From the NCBI GenBank assembly GCA_032718475.1, contig JAUCBJ010005588.1:1-50280 (forward strand): DNA of 50,280 bases, read 5' to 3'. This document shows, piece after piece, positions 9,179 to 19,496 of the stretch (its first letter is position 1; each line of letters opens with the position of its first letter). A program made the position numbers and the translations under genes. Source of the DNA: Nemertoderma westbladi (Eukaryota; Xenacoelomorpha; Nemertodermatida; Nemertodermatidae). A model generated the notes under the pieces. The model was not told where the DNA came from, searched no databases, and saw only the letters and a list, made by a program, of their open reading frames with translations.

Positions 9179-10042
9179 TAAGGATCTTGTGTCCCCAGAC
9201 ATGTTCTAGAATCAAAATATGTCAATTTAATTATCAAATAATAAAATTTCAGGGAATAAATTTAAATTCATGCCTTTTAATGAATTTAATAAATTGCCAT
9301 TTTTACGCAATTTATAACATTCCCAAAATTCCATTAATTAATAGATCAAGGGAGCGGAGATTTATCTTATTATGCATATGAGTGTGCGAAAGTCTCCCAA
9401 ACATAGTCAATAGCCGATAAAATTCATAAAGTCATGTATAAAACAGAACATTGACTATTAAAGAATACTATTAAATAACATCCCAGATCTGTATGCATTG
9501 GAATTACTCTAATTCTACCGCTAGCTTTGCATAATGTCACCATAGCAACAACCACGCTAGAATTAGAATTGAGTTAAAAGAACAATAGAAAGCTTGTCCC
9601 ATTGAATAGCATAGGGAATAAATAGCGCACTACTAGTATCCAAGGATACATAATAATACAGTGACATTCTGGAAGGCATTGACTAACGGACAAATGGCCC
9701 GAATGTGTGTAATTTGTGACAAGTGGTGTGTGTGGTATTTGTGAGTTTATAGGTGAATGTTACTGCTAAGGTGTGTTTACAGTAGCCAGTCGCAATCGTA
9801 AAAGTAACCTAACTCTCCAAGGAAAACCTGAAGTACATCTAAGCCTTTGGGACAGACAGTCGAGTGACTTGTGCCGGTTGTCGTTGTCGTTGTGCGGCTA
9901 CGTCGTTGGCGAAAGTACGGCGGCGACGACACATCGGCGCTGAGGATCTCGTACTGTCCGGGGGTTGATTGGGGTAGGCAGCGACGCCCGCTTGCCTAAA
10001 TATAAACTCATTATAATATGGATAAACTCATATATAGCAGAT

Positions 10043-11373
10043 ATGACGGAGTTGATAGAAGATGGTCTTGGTATCGGGGAACGATATATTCTACTTTCAA
10101 ACGTTTGTTGATAGCTTAATACGCGGTGATACTAGTCCAACTACTACGAAGGATGATGGTCGTTATATCGAACCGCCAATGTCCCAAGAGCAGCTCACGC
10201 GTGAGTTGGACTATAAGAAATTCACCGCTCGATATACGCAGCGTAATGGTACGTATATGGGCTTCTTAACTACTGGTCATTCTATCAATTTACACAATAC
10301 GGACTATGTCGACTATATATCCTGCCCAGCGGAGTCGGAACCATAAGCTGAAATTCGAATGAGAAAATTCTATTCGAAATCGGCTCGAAAGAAAAGACAT
10401 TAAAGAAACAAATAAACGCGGTAACTCCAACATATATTTGGAATTCTTGATAGAAGCATTGTAACAACAAATAAATATCATCCGCGTTTCCCCTACCAAA
10501 CGTGCGTCTTTGGTATTATTACTGTAAATGCCCTAGATCCAGCCAATAAACGGAAAGACATTAACATCCACGGAAACGTTGTGATAAACACAGTTGTGTT
10601 CGTTATATTTACTGGAGTTTCGAGCGAAACTTGTTTGACGTATCACCTATGCTCACTCGGCTCTAACGATCCTAGAGTAAACCTACGATCAGAGTCCCGG
10701 AATACTCGGTCAAACCTCCTCATTCCTTAGTTGGACCTCAGACCTGCGATCCTGGTGGTGTCGCGGATCCTCGCGGACTGTATTCACTGTTCAAAGATCT
10801 AGTGCTACCCTAACAATTAATCGGTAACACTCCGACAGTGATTTCTAGCTAGCCGCCCATCTTACCTAGCCGGATTGTGACGCGGGCACCTAATATCACT
10901 ATCCAACCGTATGGTCGTCCACGTTTAACGCGATACAACCCCTCATCAAGGTGAAGGAGAGCGTTGTACGAAACGAGTTAAACGCTATTCTATAAAGATC
11001 AAAAAGGAAACCTGCGTTTGTTCAGATAAACGTAAGTTATAATAGTAAGTCCAATCGATAAACGAATTGGCCTTATCTCAGTTCGATTGGGAAACCTCGA
11101 ATCTCAAAGAAGATATCAAGCTTAGAAAACCCTATTCTCTGTGAGAGTTTTGGACGAACGTATCCCATGACAAGCGGAGGAAAATCAGCTCGAGGAAAAG
11201 CATATCGAAATGGACGAGACACCGACCGTAAACCCAAACCTTCTAATGCAATCATATTGCACCCTTCACCCAGGAGTTATGGCCCTCCTAGTAAAGTGGC
11301 TCCCCCCAAAGAGAAAAGGACTCTTGCTAGCCTCAAGAAACTGCGTAAACACCGTCCGCGCAAGAAAGACTAA
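10043..11373 (+). pseudogene. ORF2 of element 1, decayed
   Basis: The start at 10043 reads MTELIED as in element 2 (47361). A two-base loss near 10096 then shifts the frame; the conserved word DDGRYIEPPMSQEQLTRELD is read at about 10155-10214. Frames close at 10346. From about 10330 to 11215 I cannot align it with element 2 by eye. Homology resumes at about 11217 with SNAIILHPSPRSYGPP and the basic C terminus (KKLRK...PRKKD) ending at 11373. The upstream sequence ends TAGCAG|AT before the ATG, a possible 3' splice site. It is non-functional as it stands. Confidence 0.7.
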
Positions 11374-11443
11374 CTGTTTAGAGTATTTTTATATTTTAGA
11401 AACTGTGCTTTTGTATATTTTATAGACTTAAATCCCATTTTCT

Positions 11444-11451
11444 GGGAGCGG
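11444..11451 (+). promoter_or_regulatory. Polypurine tract of element 1 (GGGAGCGG)
   Basis: GGGAGCGG lies directly before the TG of the 3' LTR, where plus-strand DNA priming occurs in LTR elements. The same octamer occupies the same place in element 2 (48881-48888). Confidence 0.7.
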
Positions 11452-12657
11452 TGTAAAAGCTTTTGTGGGATAACTGATTCGTTTGCCTTGTTGGCCAGTT
11501 CCCCCCCAGTCGCTAAGAATACTCTCAAAGTGATCTATAGCTAAAAATAGTGCAAGTTACCAGCTTGTTGGCTGATTTGCTGTACGCAGGCATCTGGGCT
11601 CTGTTTAATCGGCCAACAAGCCTAGGGAGGTTGCGTCATAGCCTTGTTTTTGTATCTCCCAATAGAATTTGAGTTAGCCTTGATTTTGACCTATCACAGG
11701 CTACTGAACTGAAAATTTCCTATCTCACTGCTCTTTCTCTGTGTTGAACGGGAGCTTCGTGGAATAAGGGAGTTGGTATCCTCGTACAGAGCAGTAGTCA
11801 CGAGTTTTTCAAAGCCACTAAAGAACGGCTTTTTAGTGTTTTATGTTTTCTGCTTTTTAGCGCAACACTAGTAGGTTTAATTATAAGGACATATATCCTT
11901 TAACTGCACCTAGCATTTAACTCGCATTTGACACACCGTAGTCACGGCCTTTAATAACTGGCTTTGTGAATACTGCATACTGCTATTTGTTGTCGGTTAT
12001 TCATTATATTTGTTGATGAATTATTATATTGGAATAACGAGAAATAACCCCGACACCCAATATTCTTGATATACCGAAGGTAAGAGAGAAAGGTTACAGA
12101 TAAACGATTGTGACTTATGTTAAAGTGGTTTGAAGTGAATCTAATGTTATTTGATAGACCCTACATGAGTCAGTCTGTGTTCCTTTTATATGTGACTAAA
12201 ATCAGTGAAGATCGGCAGATTAGTGTGCAGTATTGTGCAGCATTGTGTATGAGTGAGTCTGTTAAAGAAGCATTCCTAAAGAATGCGCCATATATGTGAA
12301 TTATAATTAAGCCATATCGTTGTGAGTAGTTTAAGTCATAACTCTGTTTATATAGATAAAGCGCCACGTCCTAAAGGAACTGTTAATATTCCCGAAGGTA
12401 AATAATATTGTCAGAGATTATATAATACTGTCAGTTGAATAATACATTAAGCTTACATAGCAATAAAATTAAACCGTCGAACCCAATCTCCCGGGAATAT
12501 CCAGCGGGTGAATGGTCGCGCACGGATTGGTTTCGACTAGTGTAGTGAATCAAATACTAATACATAGAACTAAATACATAGGCTAAAAAGCGATTTAATA
12601 TCTAGAAGACATCTTAATTTGGCGGGTTAAACTGCCAAAGGTCTGAAAGCGCGAACA
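11452..12657 (+). repeat. 3' LTR of element 1
   Basis: It is 1206 bp, starts TGTAAAAGC and ends GCGCGAACA. It matches 61-1108 from about its 66th base. The last bases contain a GGCGGGTTAAACTGCC hairpin, which in other copies is GGCAGGTTAAACTGCT. The flank after it starts GATAC. Confidence 0.88.
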
Positions 12658-13090
12658 GATACTTTTCCCCAGGTTAGTCAAAGTTGTGGAAAGTCAAGTT
12701 GAGTCAGGGTGTGGAAAGATCCATGAACCAGATCCAAATGTTTGCTGGCTATAGGTCGACGTTGCACAATTTGTAATGGACTAAATCATTGGAGGGTATG
12801 TTGTAGGTCTCAAATGAATCATGGATACCAGAATAGACCATATAATAATCAACGAACTCAAAACAGATCAGGCATTATATGTGATTTTAATTTTCCACAT
12901 CGTTAATACCAACCAAGATTTCTAAGAAATTATTACCAGAGCAAAAAGGTAGACTTCCCTGAATCATCTGATTTAAATATTGACTACTAGTGTATGATGA
13001 TGGCAATATGGATCGTGTACACAATGTTCGAGATATGAATACCGATCAGGTGTATAATGATGTTGACCAGGACCATGTACAGTATACAGA
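12658..13090 (+). pseudogene. Ty3/gypsy gag relic (nucleocapsid zinc knuckle)
   Basis: The frame reads CGKIHEPD and then GRRCTICNGLNHWRVCCRSQ, a CX2CX4HX4C knuckle at about 12756-12797, with stops between. Such paired Cys clusters are typical of Ty3/gypsy Gag. Element 1 abuts it, so the rest of gag is lost or lies left of element 1. It probably belongs with the protease/RT relic at 15480-17080. Confidence 0.65.
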
Positions 13091-13140
13091 GTATCAAGTA
13101 CATTGTTTGATGATTTTACTCTTCAATTGAAACTTTCAGA

Positions 13141-13235
13141 CAAACTCCAACAGTCCAACAACTTCAAACAGATTCAGACAGTTTCAAACAGATTCAGACA
13201 GTTTCAAACAGAATCAGACAACTTCCAACAACCTG
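13141..13235 (+). repeat. 10-bp periodic array, left
   Basis: About nine units of the type YTTCARACAR are spaced exactly 10 bp apart. A matching array lies at 15243-15385 in the same orientation. Confidence 0.8.
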
Positions 13236-15242
13236 TCAATCAGTCAACCCACACTCAAACGCAACCCCAACTCAACTCCCATCTTCTTGCGCGCAGATAG
13301 AATGAAAGCGTTTGAAACTACTAAAGGAACTCCATTCATAAAGCCACAATAACGACAGAGTGGACTGGCCACTGGCGGCGCCCTTGAACATTCACACTGT
13401 AACTTAAGCTGACCTGAAGGAACAGCCCATTAGTGAGGTCGGTATTTCTCTTTATTCCTGCCGCTATCTTTGAATAACACAATAGCAGAAAGCTAACCAG
13501 TGGTCTACCCCCAATACAAGAAAGACAAGTTGGCTACCATTGAAATGAATGGGGAATGGAATTCTGTGTTCACATACTAATGTTGCTTTGGGTTGGTCTA
13601 GAGCCATACAATAGAGCTTTACGGAAATACACTTCCAAAGAGCCAAGCAGTGGCGGTATAGGTCCAAAATGCCCATGTAGAATTTCTTCGAATAAGGCTC
13701 AATTTCTTTAAGTTACATTAATTAAAGTACTGATATTTTACTGATATATTTTGCTTTTCGCAGGAGGGACAGTATCCCCCTCTACAGTTAACATAGTGTA
13801 CGTACATGTGTTAGTTATATCGTTGCGTTTATTTATATTTATACAGGTTTGGATATGATCTCTACTAGTTTGATTTTTGTTTTGTCAATTAATTAATTGT
13901 GCGGTTAATTTGTCAATCACAGCCTTAATTGGCTACATTGCTTATTGTATGAATGAATATAATTTAGTTATTAAGACATTATTTTAATTAGTATCTGGTG
14001 TGATTAGTTCTACCTTTTACATAAAAACAGTACGTCAATGGCGGATATACTACTACTACTACTATACTAAGTCGAGCGAACTCGGACAGTGGAAATGAGA
14101 TCCTTCCAGGCTTCCCGATTCTCCATAGTTGTCGCAATTGCGTTTCTCCCAAGTTCAGAGAAGGCGGATATACATTACATCATAATATGGCATGGCAGTC
14201 ACGTGAAAACAAGGGCCTTCACATTCCCAATTCTCTATCTAATCTATTATGGTTGTGCGTAATGCTCAATACTACTTTATGATATTAATTCATTCACGTT
14301 TAACATTAACAGCCATACGTTTCATCAACCCCCCCCGCACCCCCCCTCCCCTTCCAATGTGACAAACTATCACGATATGTTGGCGTTGGGCCCCGTCCCT
14401 ACGTCCACCCTCCCTTGTGAAGGGCTAGGGGGGACTTTCGACCCATCATTACTAAAGGGTAGTGATAATATTCAAAATAAGTTTTCCCATGTATACGTAA
14501 TTTTATTCTTAAATAGGTACTTGTTTGTTCCTTCCTAAATTCTACCTAAATGCTGCCTTACTCAATGTTAAATAATTTATTGTTCTCGAATATTTATTTC
14601 GTAACTAGGGAACCGCTAAACTACAAATCAATATTGGATATGGAGTTCCGTTTCGAAGTTCGCCTTGCAGAGACTAAAGTTGCAATAACTTTTGAGGGTG
14701 TGAATGTAATTTACTCAAATAGGGTAGGTGCGCGAAAAAATAGTTGGGCTAGAAGTATTACGTGCAAACCTTTTCATTTCGATGCTCTTTCAACACAACT
14801 AATAAAATTAACCAACAATATTTTTTTCACTCATTGTAATTATATTTACTGTTTGCTTAATCTGTTTGTGTTTATATCTGTTTATGTGCAGTATTTAGTG
14901 CCCTACGTCAAAGAAACTAATATATTTATAGCATTATTTACATTTCTAATTAAATTAAGGAATTAAAAACGTGTTGGTGTTATTATATTCATTTATCGGA
15001 ATTTATATTATAGGAATTTATTATTCGTTTATGCATTCTAGTTAATTAATTGATATAATTAACGACATAATTATGTAAATAAAAATTGTTAAATGAAACA
15101 AATCTTTGTTTCGGTTTATAATTAACAATAGCACACCCTCACAATCACTTCAAATTGAGAGTTAAAGTGATTGACATTTTGTTAATGAACTACGCTTTTG
15201 TAAGGCATTGGCAAATTCCAACAAATTCCGATGGCGTCAAAC
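13236..15242. other. Segment inside the Ty3/gypsy relic, between two 10-bp arrays
   Basis: There is no convincing gene in these 2 kb. It contains a small LINE tail (14051-14162), a C-rich patch (about 14332-14357) and AT-rich DNA. The frame at 14550-14966 (138 codons) shows no recognisable domain. With its flanking arrays the segment may be a non-autonomous DNA transposon inserted in the gypsy relic, since ACTCC(A/G)ACAG and CTTCAAACA words occur on opposite strands at its two ends. Confidence 0.4.
14051..14162 (-). mobile_element. Tiny 5'-truncated LINE tail
   Basis: On the minus strand a frame ends ENREAWKDLISTVRVRST then stop (14069-14067), typical of a LINE ORF2 C terminus, followed by a (TAG)n tail. 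GGCGGATATAC at 14040-14050 and 14163-14173 is an 11-bp target-site duplication. Only the last ~110 bp were copied. Confidence 0.75.
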
Positions 15243-15385
15243 ATCTTCAGACAACTTCAAACAGTTTCAGACAATTTCAGACAACTTCAAACAACTTCAG
15301 ATAGCTTCCAACAACATCCAACAGAAATTTCAAACACTTTCAGACGGATTTCAGACAGATTCAGATGGGCTCCAACAGACTAAAC
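15243..15385 (+). repeat. 10-bp periodic array, right
   Basis: About 14 degenerate units of the type YTTCARACAR, mostly at 10-bp spacing, resemble the array at 13141-13235. Confidence 0.8.
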
Positions 15386-15479
15386 TTGTTGGAAATATTT
15401 TCTCCAACAGAATCAAACAGTAGTAAATCTCCGTAGGTTAGCATTGTGCTTGTTTGAAGCTGTCGGAGTGTGTTGGATC

Positions 15480-17080
15480 CGATCGGATCCGATGGCACTC
15501 TGTTGGTGAGCGGGACTGTAAATGGTATAGTTGTTTCATTTGAGGTGGATTCATGTAGTTCAAAGACAATAATTTATGAGGTGACTAATCTATTGAATCT
15601 AAGACCAGCAGTTTTATCACCACCACCTACTACACTTGCAACATTATTTTTATGATCATGAGGTACCTGTAATTGTTTTGTTCATAGGTGAAATTGCTAC
15701 AAAGAATGCCCATTATCTTGGAAACAATTGTTGTGGTTAAAGGTAAAACTACTTCTAAACCTCTCTTATCAGGCCAGGCTGGATTCAATTTAGGAATTCT
15801 AGCAATAGCTTGATCAGAACACTGTTTCCAAGGCTAACCTGATTCGCTTGGACAATTTTTATAACTCAATCAATTTTCACATGTTAAGAAGACTATAATA
15901 CTGTACCAGAACGATTGCAGATAGGTGCAAATAATACTCCAGATTGTATTAAACACCTTCAGAATGTGTTTCATGTTACATATATAACCAAGAGTCTCTT
16001 CTTCTTGATAAAAATATTGAAGAGGTTGCCCAAGTACCTAGAAAGATTCCATTCTGTTACAGAGAGCCCTTGTAAAAGCATATTGAGCTAACGGCTGAAG
16101 GTATTACAGAGGATGCTCCTACAGATATACCGACAACTTGGGTTTCGAATTTGGTATTTGCACCAAAGCCAAAGGACCCAAACCCTAATGCTATTCTGTT
16201 CTGTGTTGACTGCAGCACTATAAATACAGCGATTAAAAGAATCAGAAATGACCTACCCACAGTCGATGACATTTTATTTGAGGTGCATGGGAAGTACTGT
16301 ATTTAGTCAATTCGATTTTGAAAGTGGGTATCACCAGTTGGAACTGGATGAAGATAGCCACAAATAACGACATTCTACACCCATATAGGTAATACATGAT
16401 ACACAGACAGGCTTACCATATGGTAGTATTACTGCTCAAGATGAATTTGACAGGACAGTCAGGCAAACAATATCTAGAATTCCTGGGGCAAGAAATTATT
16501 CAGATGACATAATCATTTTTGGTAAGGATCAAGAAAGCCATGGCACTGTATTGAAGACAGTTTTTGAGTGTTTATTATATGCTGGAATTACATTAAACCG
16601 ACGTAAATGTCAGTTCAATAGATCCGAGAATACTCTCTTTGGTCTTATTTTAAGTAAAGAAGGTATTCACCCATACCCAAGTAAAGTTTCTGCCATCCAA
16701 GAGATGGTCCCTCCCAAATAGAAGGTACTAGTACTAGTACTAGTAGATTCTAAGTTACATGTTGAATACCACATTTCAGGGATCGGAGTTACATTGATGC
16801 AAAAGTCTCCAGGTGATAATGGTATCTGGACTCCAGTATCTTATGCTACAGTAGTAGAACTACTACAATTGCAGAATCCAGATACAGCCAGATAGAAGGT
16901 GAATGTTTAGGTGCAAAGTGGGGGTCTGAAAGATTTAGAGTATACTTAATTGATTTATTGAATTATAACTTAATTGGTCAGCTATTTTGTATAATCAATG
17001 ATCATGCACCATTGGTTGAGATGCTAACCAGCCCATCAAAACAAAATCCAATGCCAGCAACAATGGTATGATTTCTAGTA
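15480..17080 (+). pseudogene. Ty3/gypsy pol relic (protease, RT, RNase H)
   Basis: The protease-like stretch VSGTVNGIVVSFEVDSCSSK has Cys where the DTGS-type active site has Gly. RT pieces follow: WVSNLVFAPKPKD, an FCVDCSTINTAIKR stretch, a YHQLELDED-like piece, and YSDDIIIFGK (the YXDD box) at about 16497-16526. FGLILSKEGIHPYPSKV comes next, then RNase H-like HVEYHISGIGVTLMQK. Frameshifts and stops separate all pieces and no integrase is seen. The order and motifs are those of Ty3/gypsy Pol. It is dead. Confidence 0.8.
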
Positions 17081-17526
17081 TCAGTAATGTAAATAGATCA
17101 ATTCGCATTACATTGATAGCAGAACATAAATTGAAATACATGTGCAGCAAGAAATTTATATAATATAATATAATTTTCTTTGTTAATAATGAGTCCCACA
17201 GAATAAGATTAATTAGTAGGCCAACCCCACCCCTTTCCCTGGTCCATCTTTGGGGATTCCTAATCCCAATTCAGAAACCCTCTTCCTGCAAGATCGTTGT
17301 GGTTTGTCTAGGAATTCTTTGTGACGTCTAGTGAGACCCATGGTCTCCCATCCATGTACCACCCGTGGTGTTACCATACCATCATTCGTCTACCCCTCAC
17401 TATGCCCTCCTTAGTCCTCAATTTTCCAAGTTGAATTTGCGTGGGGTTTTCATGCATAATCTGTGTAACTGTCTTGCAGTTATAATAAATTTATCTATCC
17501 AAAAAGTATTAGGCTTGACATCAGCT
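17081..17526. other. No gene seen
   Basis: This is AT-rich, then unremarkable sequence up to the LINE target site. It could hold the decayed end of the gypsy relic, but no LTR was recognised. Confidence 0.4.
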
Positions 17527-17955
17527 GGTTGCTAGGAGTGTTCAGGTCAGGTCAGGTATTCTAGGTCATTGATCAAGACAACTTGCCACCTCCATGCAGC
17601 ATAAAGGAGGTGCCACCTGTAGCTGCATAGACCCTCTTACTAGGGTTAATCTGGTCCTGTAACTAGGACTCCCTTCGTTCTGGGATAAGGACGCTGTTGG
17701 TCCTGGATTAAGGACCCATATACTTGGCTGCAGGGGTATATGGCCTGGCCAGGCAGATGGTGATCTACCAATGGCTGGTCAGGAGTAGAGTGTTCTCATG
17801 TTCACTCTGAGTACACTTCACTGCGACCTGCACCTGGCAGCAGGGGTACAGGGCATGACCCAGCAGATGCGCTGCACAGCCAATGGTGGGTCATGTGCGC
17901 CAGAGTATATATGGGTGATGGGCCTCATATCTGACTCCACTGCGACACCCACCTT

Positions 17956-18754
17956 GTGGAACGGCAAACCAGGGTGTGGTATTTGTCCCGAGAGCTGACT
18001 CGGCAAAAAAGCACCCCCCAACCCCCCACTATGGATTACATTAGTAATGCGGAGGTCCGGCCACTAGAGGCCAGTGGAATTACTGGACACAATCGGCCTC
18101 ACAGGCGTCAGTTATCTCCTGACCGGCTGCCTGTCTCACCCCCTACTGGAGAGAGAGAATCCAACAATTCTTTGAGTCCCTTTCCTGATGACCTTTCTGG
18201 CCCAAACCCCGGGTCACCAGGGAGGCCAGATTGTGAGGGGGAGAGGGATTCTGGAGTTGGAGGCTACTCTCATGTTCCACCCCGACCAACAAAGCCATTG
18301 GTGAATCTGAGGCAAGTCACTAGACTAGCCTCAGTAAACACCCTAACACTCGGGTCCCCAATGCGACAAGGTGAGCTGACTGCCTTGGCAGATAAGATTT
18401 CTCTTAGCGCAGTGGGTGTTCAAGAGCACCGAATGCAGACTGGACAGACTGATGAGGTTCTGATTAAGGACATGGGGGGCGGTTGGTGACTTGCCCTCGC
18501 GTCAGCAGATGATAGTGGAAATGGTGGTATTGGTCTATTGATGAATCCAACTGCACATGCAGCATTGGACAAAATAGACCAAATCTCTAACCGCATCATC
18601 CGTTGCCACTTCTCATGTTCTGGAAGACTGGCTAAGAAGTTTCCTAAGGTGGTTCTGATTGTGTGCTACTCTCCAACTAGTGTTGCCCCTGTAGAGGAGG
18701 TGGAAAATTTATACCACAATCTACAAGCAGCTACTGATGGAGTGGATCAGCATG
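17956..18754 (+). pseudogene. LINE endonuclease domain, N-terminal part
   Basis: The frame contains SAVGVQEHRMQTGQTDEV, a stop at 18487-18489, then GGIGLLMNPTAHAALD, RIIRCHFSCSGRL and VCYSPTS. This is the apurinic-endonuclease fold found at the N terminus of RTE-type LINEs, which nicks target DNA to prime reverse transcription. The reading breaks at 18754, where the DNA transposon begins. It continues at about 22197 with FLGDFNAS. Confidence 0.8.
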
Positions 18755-18841
18755 TACTGACTGCACTGAAATTTTAACCTTTTTCCAAATGATGAAGACT
18801 TGTTGATGGAATTTGTTTCAATTTGGTCACTGACCACCAAA

Positions 18842-19496
18842 TGATAAGCTGTTTCGTGATAACTTTATCATGTTGGCTACTGGGGGTTAATAAAGTTTAC
18901 TGGATCAAGCACCGGTATAGTTTATCACGAAGTCGATAATTTTTTTATGGTTCCATTTTTTTTAAAAATGTGATGTTACTAATGTGATCATAATGCCATA
19001 AGCTTTCATTTGAATGGCTGGAATATATGCTTTTTGTAACTTTTTAAACTATTAGTAATATATCATAATAACGCAATTTCATATATCGCCATCGCCCAGT
19101 ATATAGCTCTGAAAGCACTACTTAATTCTTGGCAGGACTGGTATATAAAACATAGAAAATACAATGCAACAGATATCAGAACAATTAGAATAGTACCTAT
19201 GATCTAATAATCAACTCAACAAAGTTAGTACTGTATTAATTTCAGTATATGTTTCTACACTAGGTCCATCAGAGTCTTTCCTTGAGAGTACGCTTTTGAA
19301 AATCTGGAACTTTCTTGCGACTGTCTTCAACGACTTGTAGTACAGCTTGATGTTCCTTCTCATCCTTAGTAAGGAGTCCATTGTAAATTGCCTGGGTACG
19401 GATAAGTCTTTCTGACAGGTCATTCACGGGATCCTTGTCATTGATAATACAACAAAATTGATTGTAATCATCATAGAGTACCCAAGTTGCTGGTTT
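18842..19496. other. 3' noncoding part of the DNA transposon
   Basis: There is no gene. TTCGTGATAACTTTAT (from 18854) and its near inverse GTATAGTTTATCACGAA (18913-18929) form an imperfect hairpin. The remainder is AT-rich. Confidence 0.4.

Larger units (their letters stand above)
8386..10042 (+). other. Inter-ORF region of element 1 with duplicated structured motif
   Basis: There is no coding capacity in 1.66 kb, yet it is clearly conserved with 45721-47360 of element 2. It holds two copies of a foldable motif (8937-8997 and 9115-9178), an AAATTCA...TGAATTT hairpin near 9264-9290, the octamer GGGAGCGG (9350-9357), and a GC-rich block at about 9870-9990 able to form a stem (9879-9888 with 9922-9931) before the ORF2 start. 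Confidence 0.65.
61..12657 (+). mobile_element. Element 1: non-autonomous BEL/Pao-type LTR retrotransposon
   Basis: The element has a 5' LTR (61-1108, missing its first ~65 bp), a leader, an uninterrupted ORF1 of 1673 codons, an inter-ORF region, a decayed ORF2, a purine tract and a 3' LTR (11452-12657). Gag (DUF1759-like), zinc knuckles and a DSG aspartic protease place it near BEL/Pao. No RT, RNase H or integrase core is present. The two LTRs differ at many positions and by indels, so this is an older insertion than element 2. The right flank is a Ty3/gypsy gag relic. The left target duplication cannot be seen because another family LTR abuts at base 60. Confidence 0.85.

Noticed and set aside
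14332-14357. C-rich stretch as a structured element
   Set aside because: Simple low-complexity C-run; nothing else in support.
14550-14966. 138-codon frame MLPYSMLNNLLFS...
   Set aside because: AT-rich, no domain, no repeat partner, no splice or initiation context to support it.
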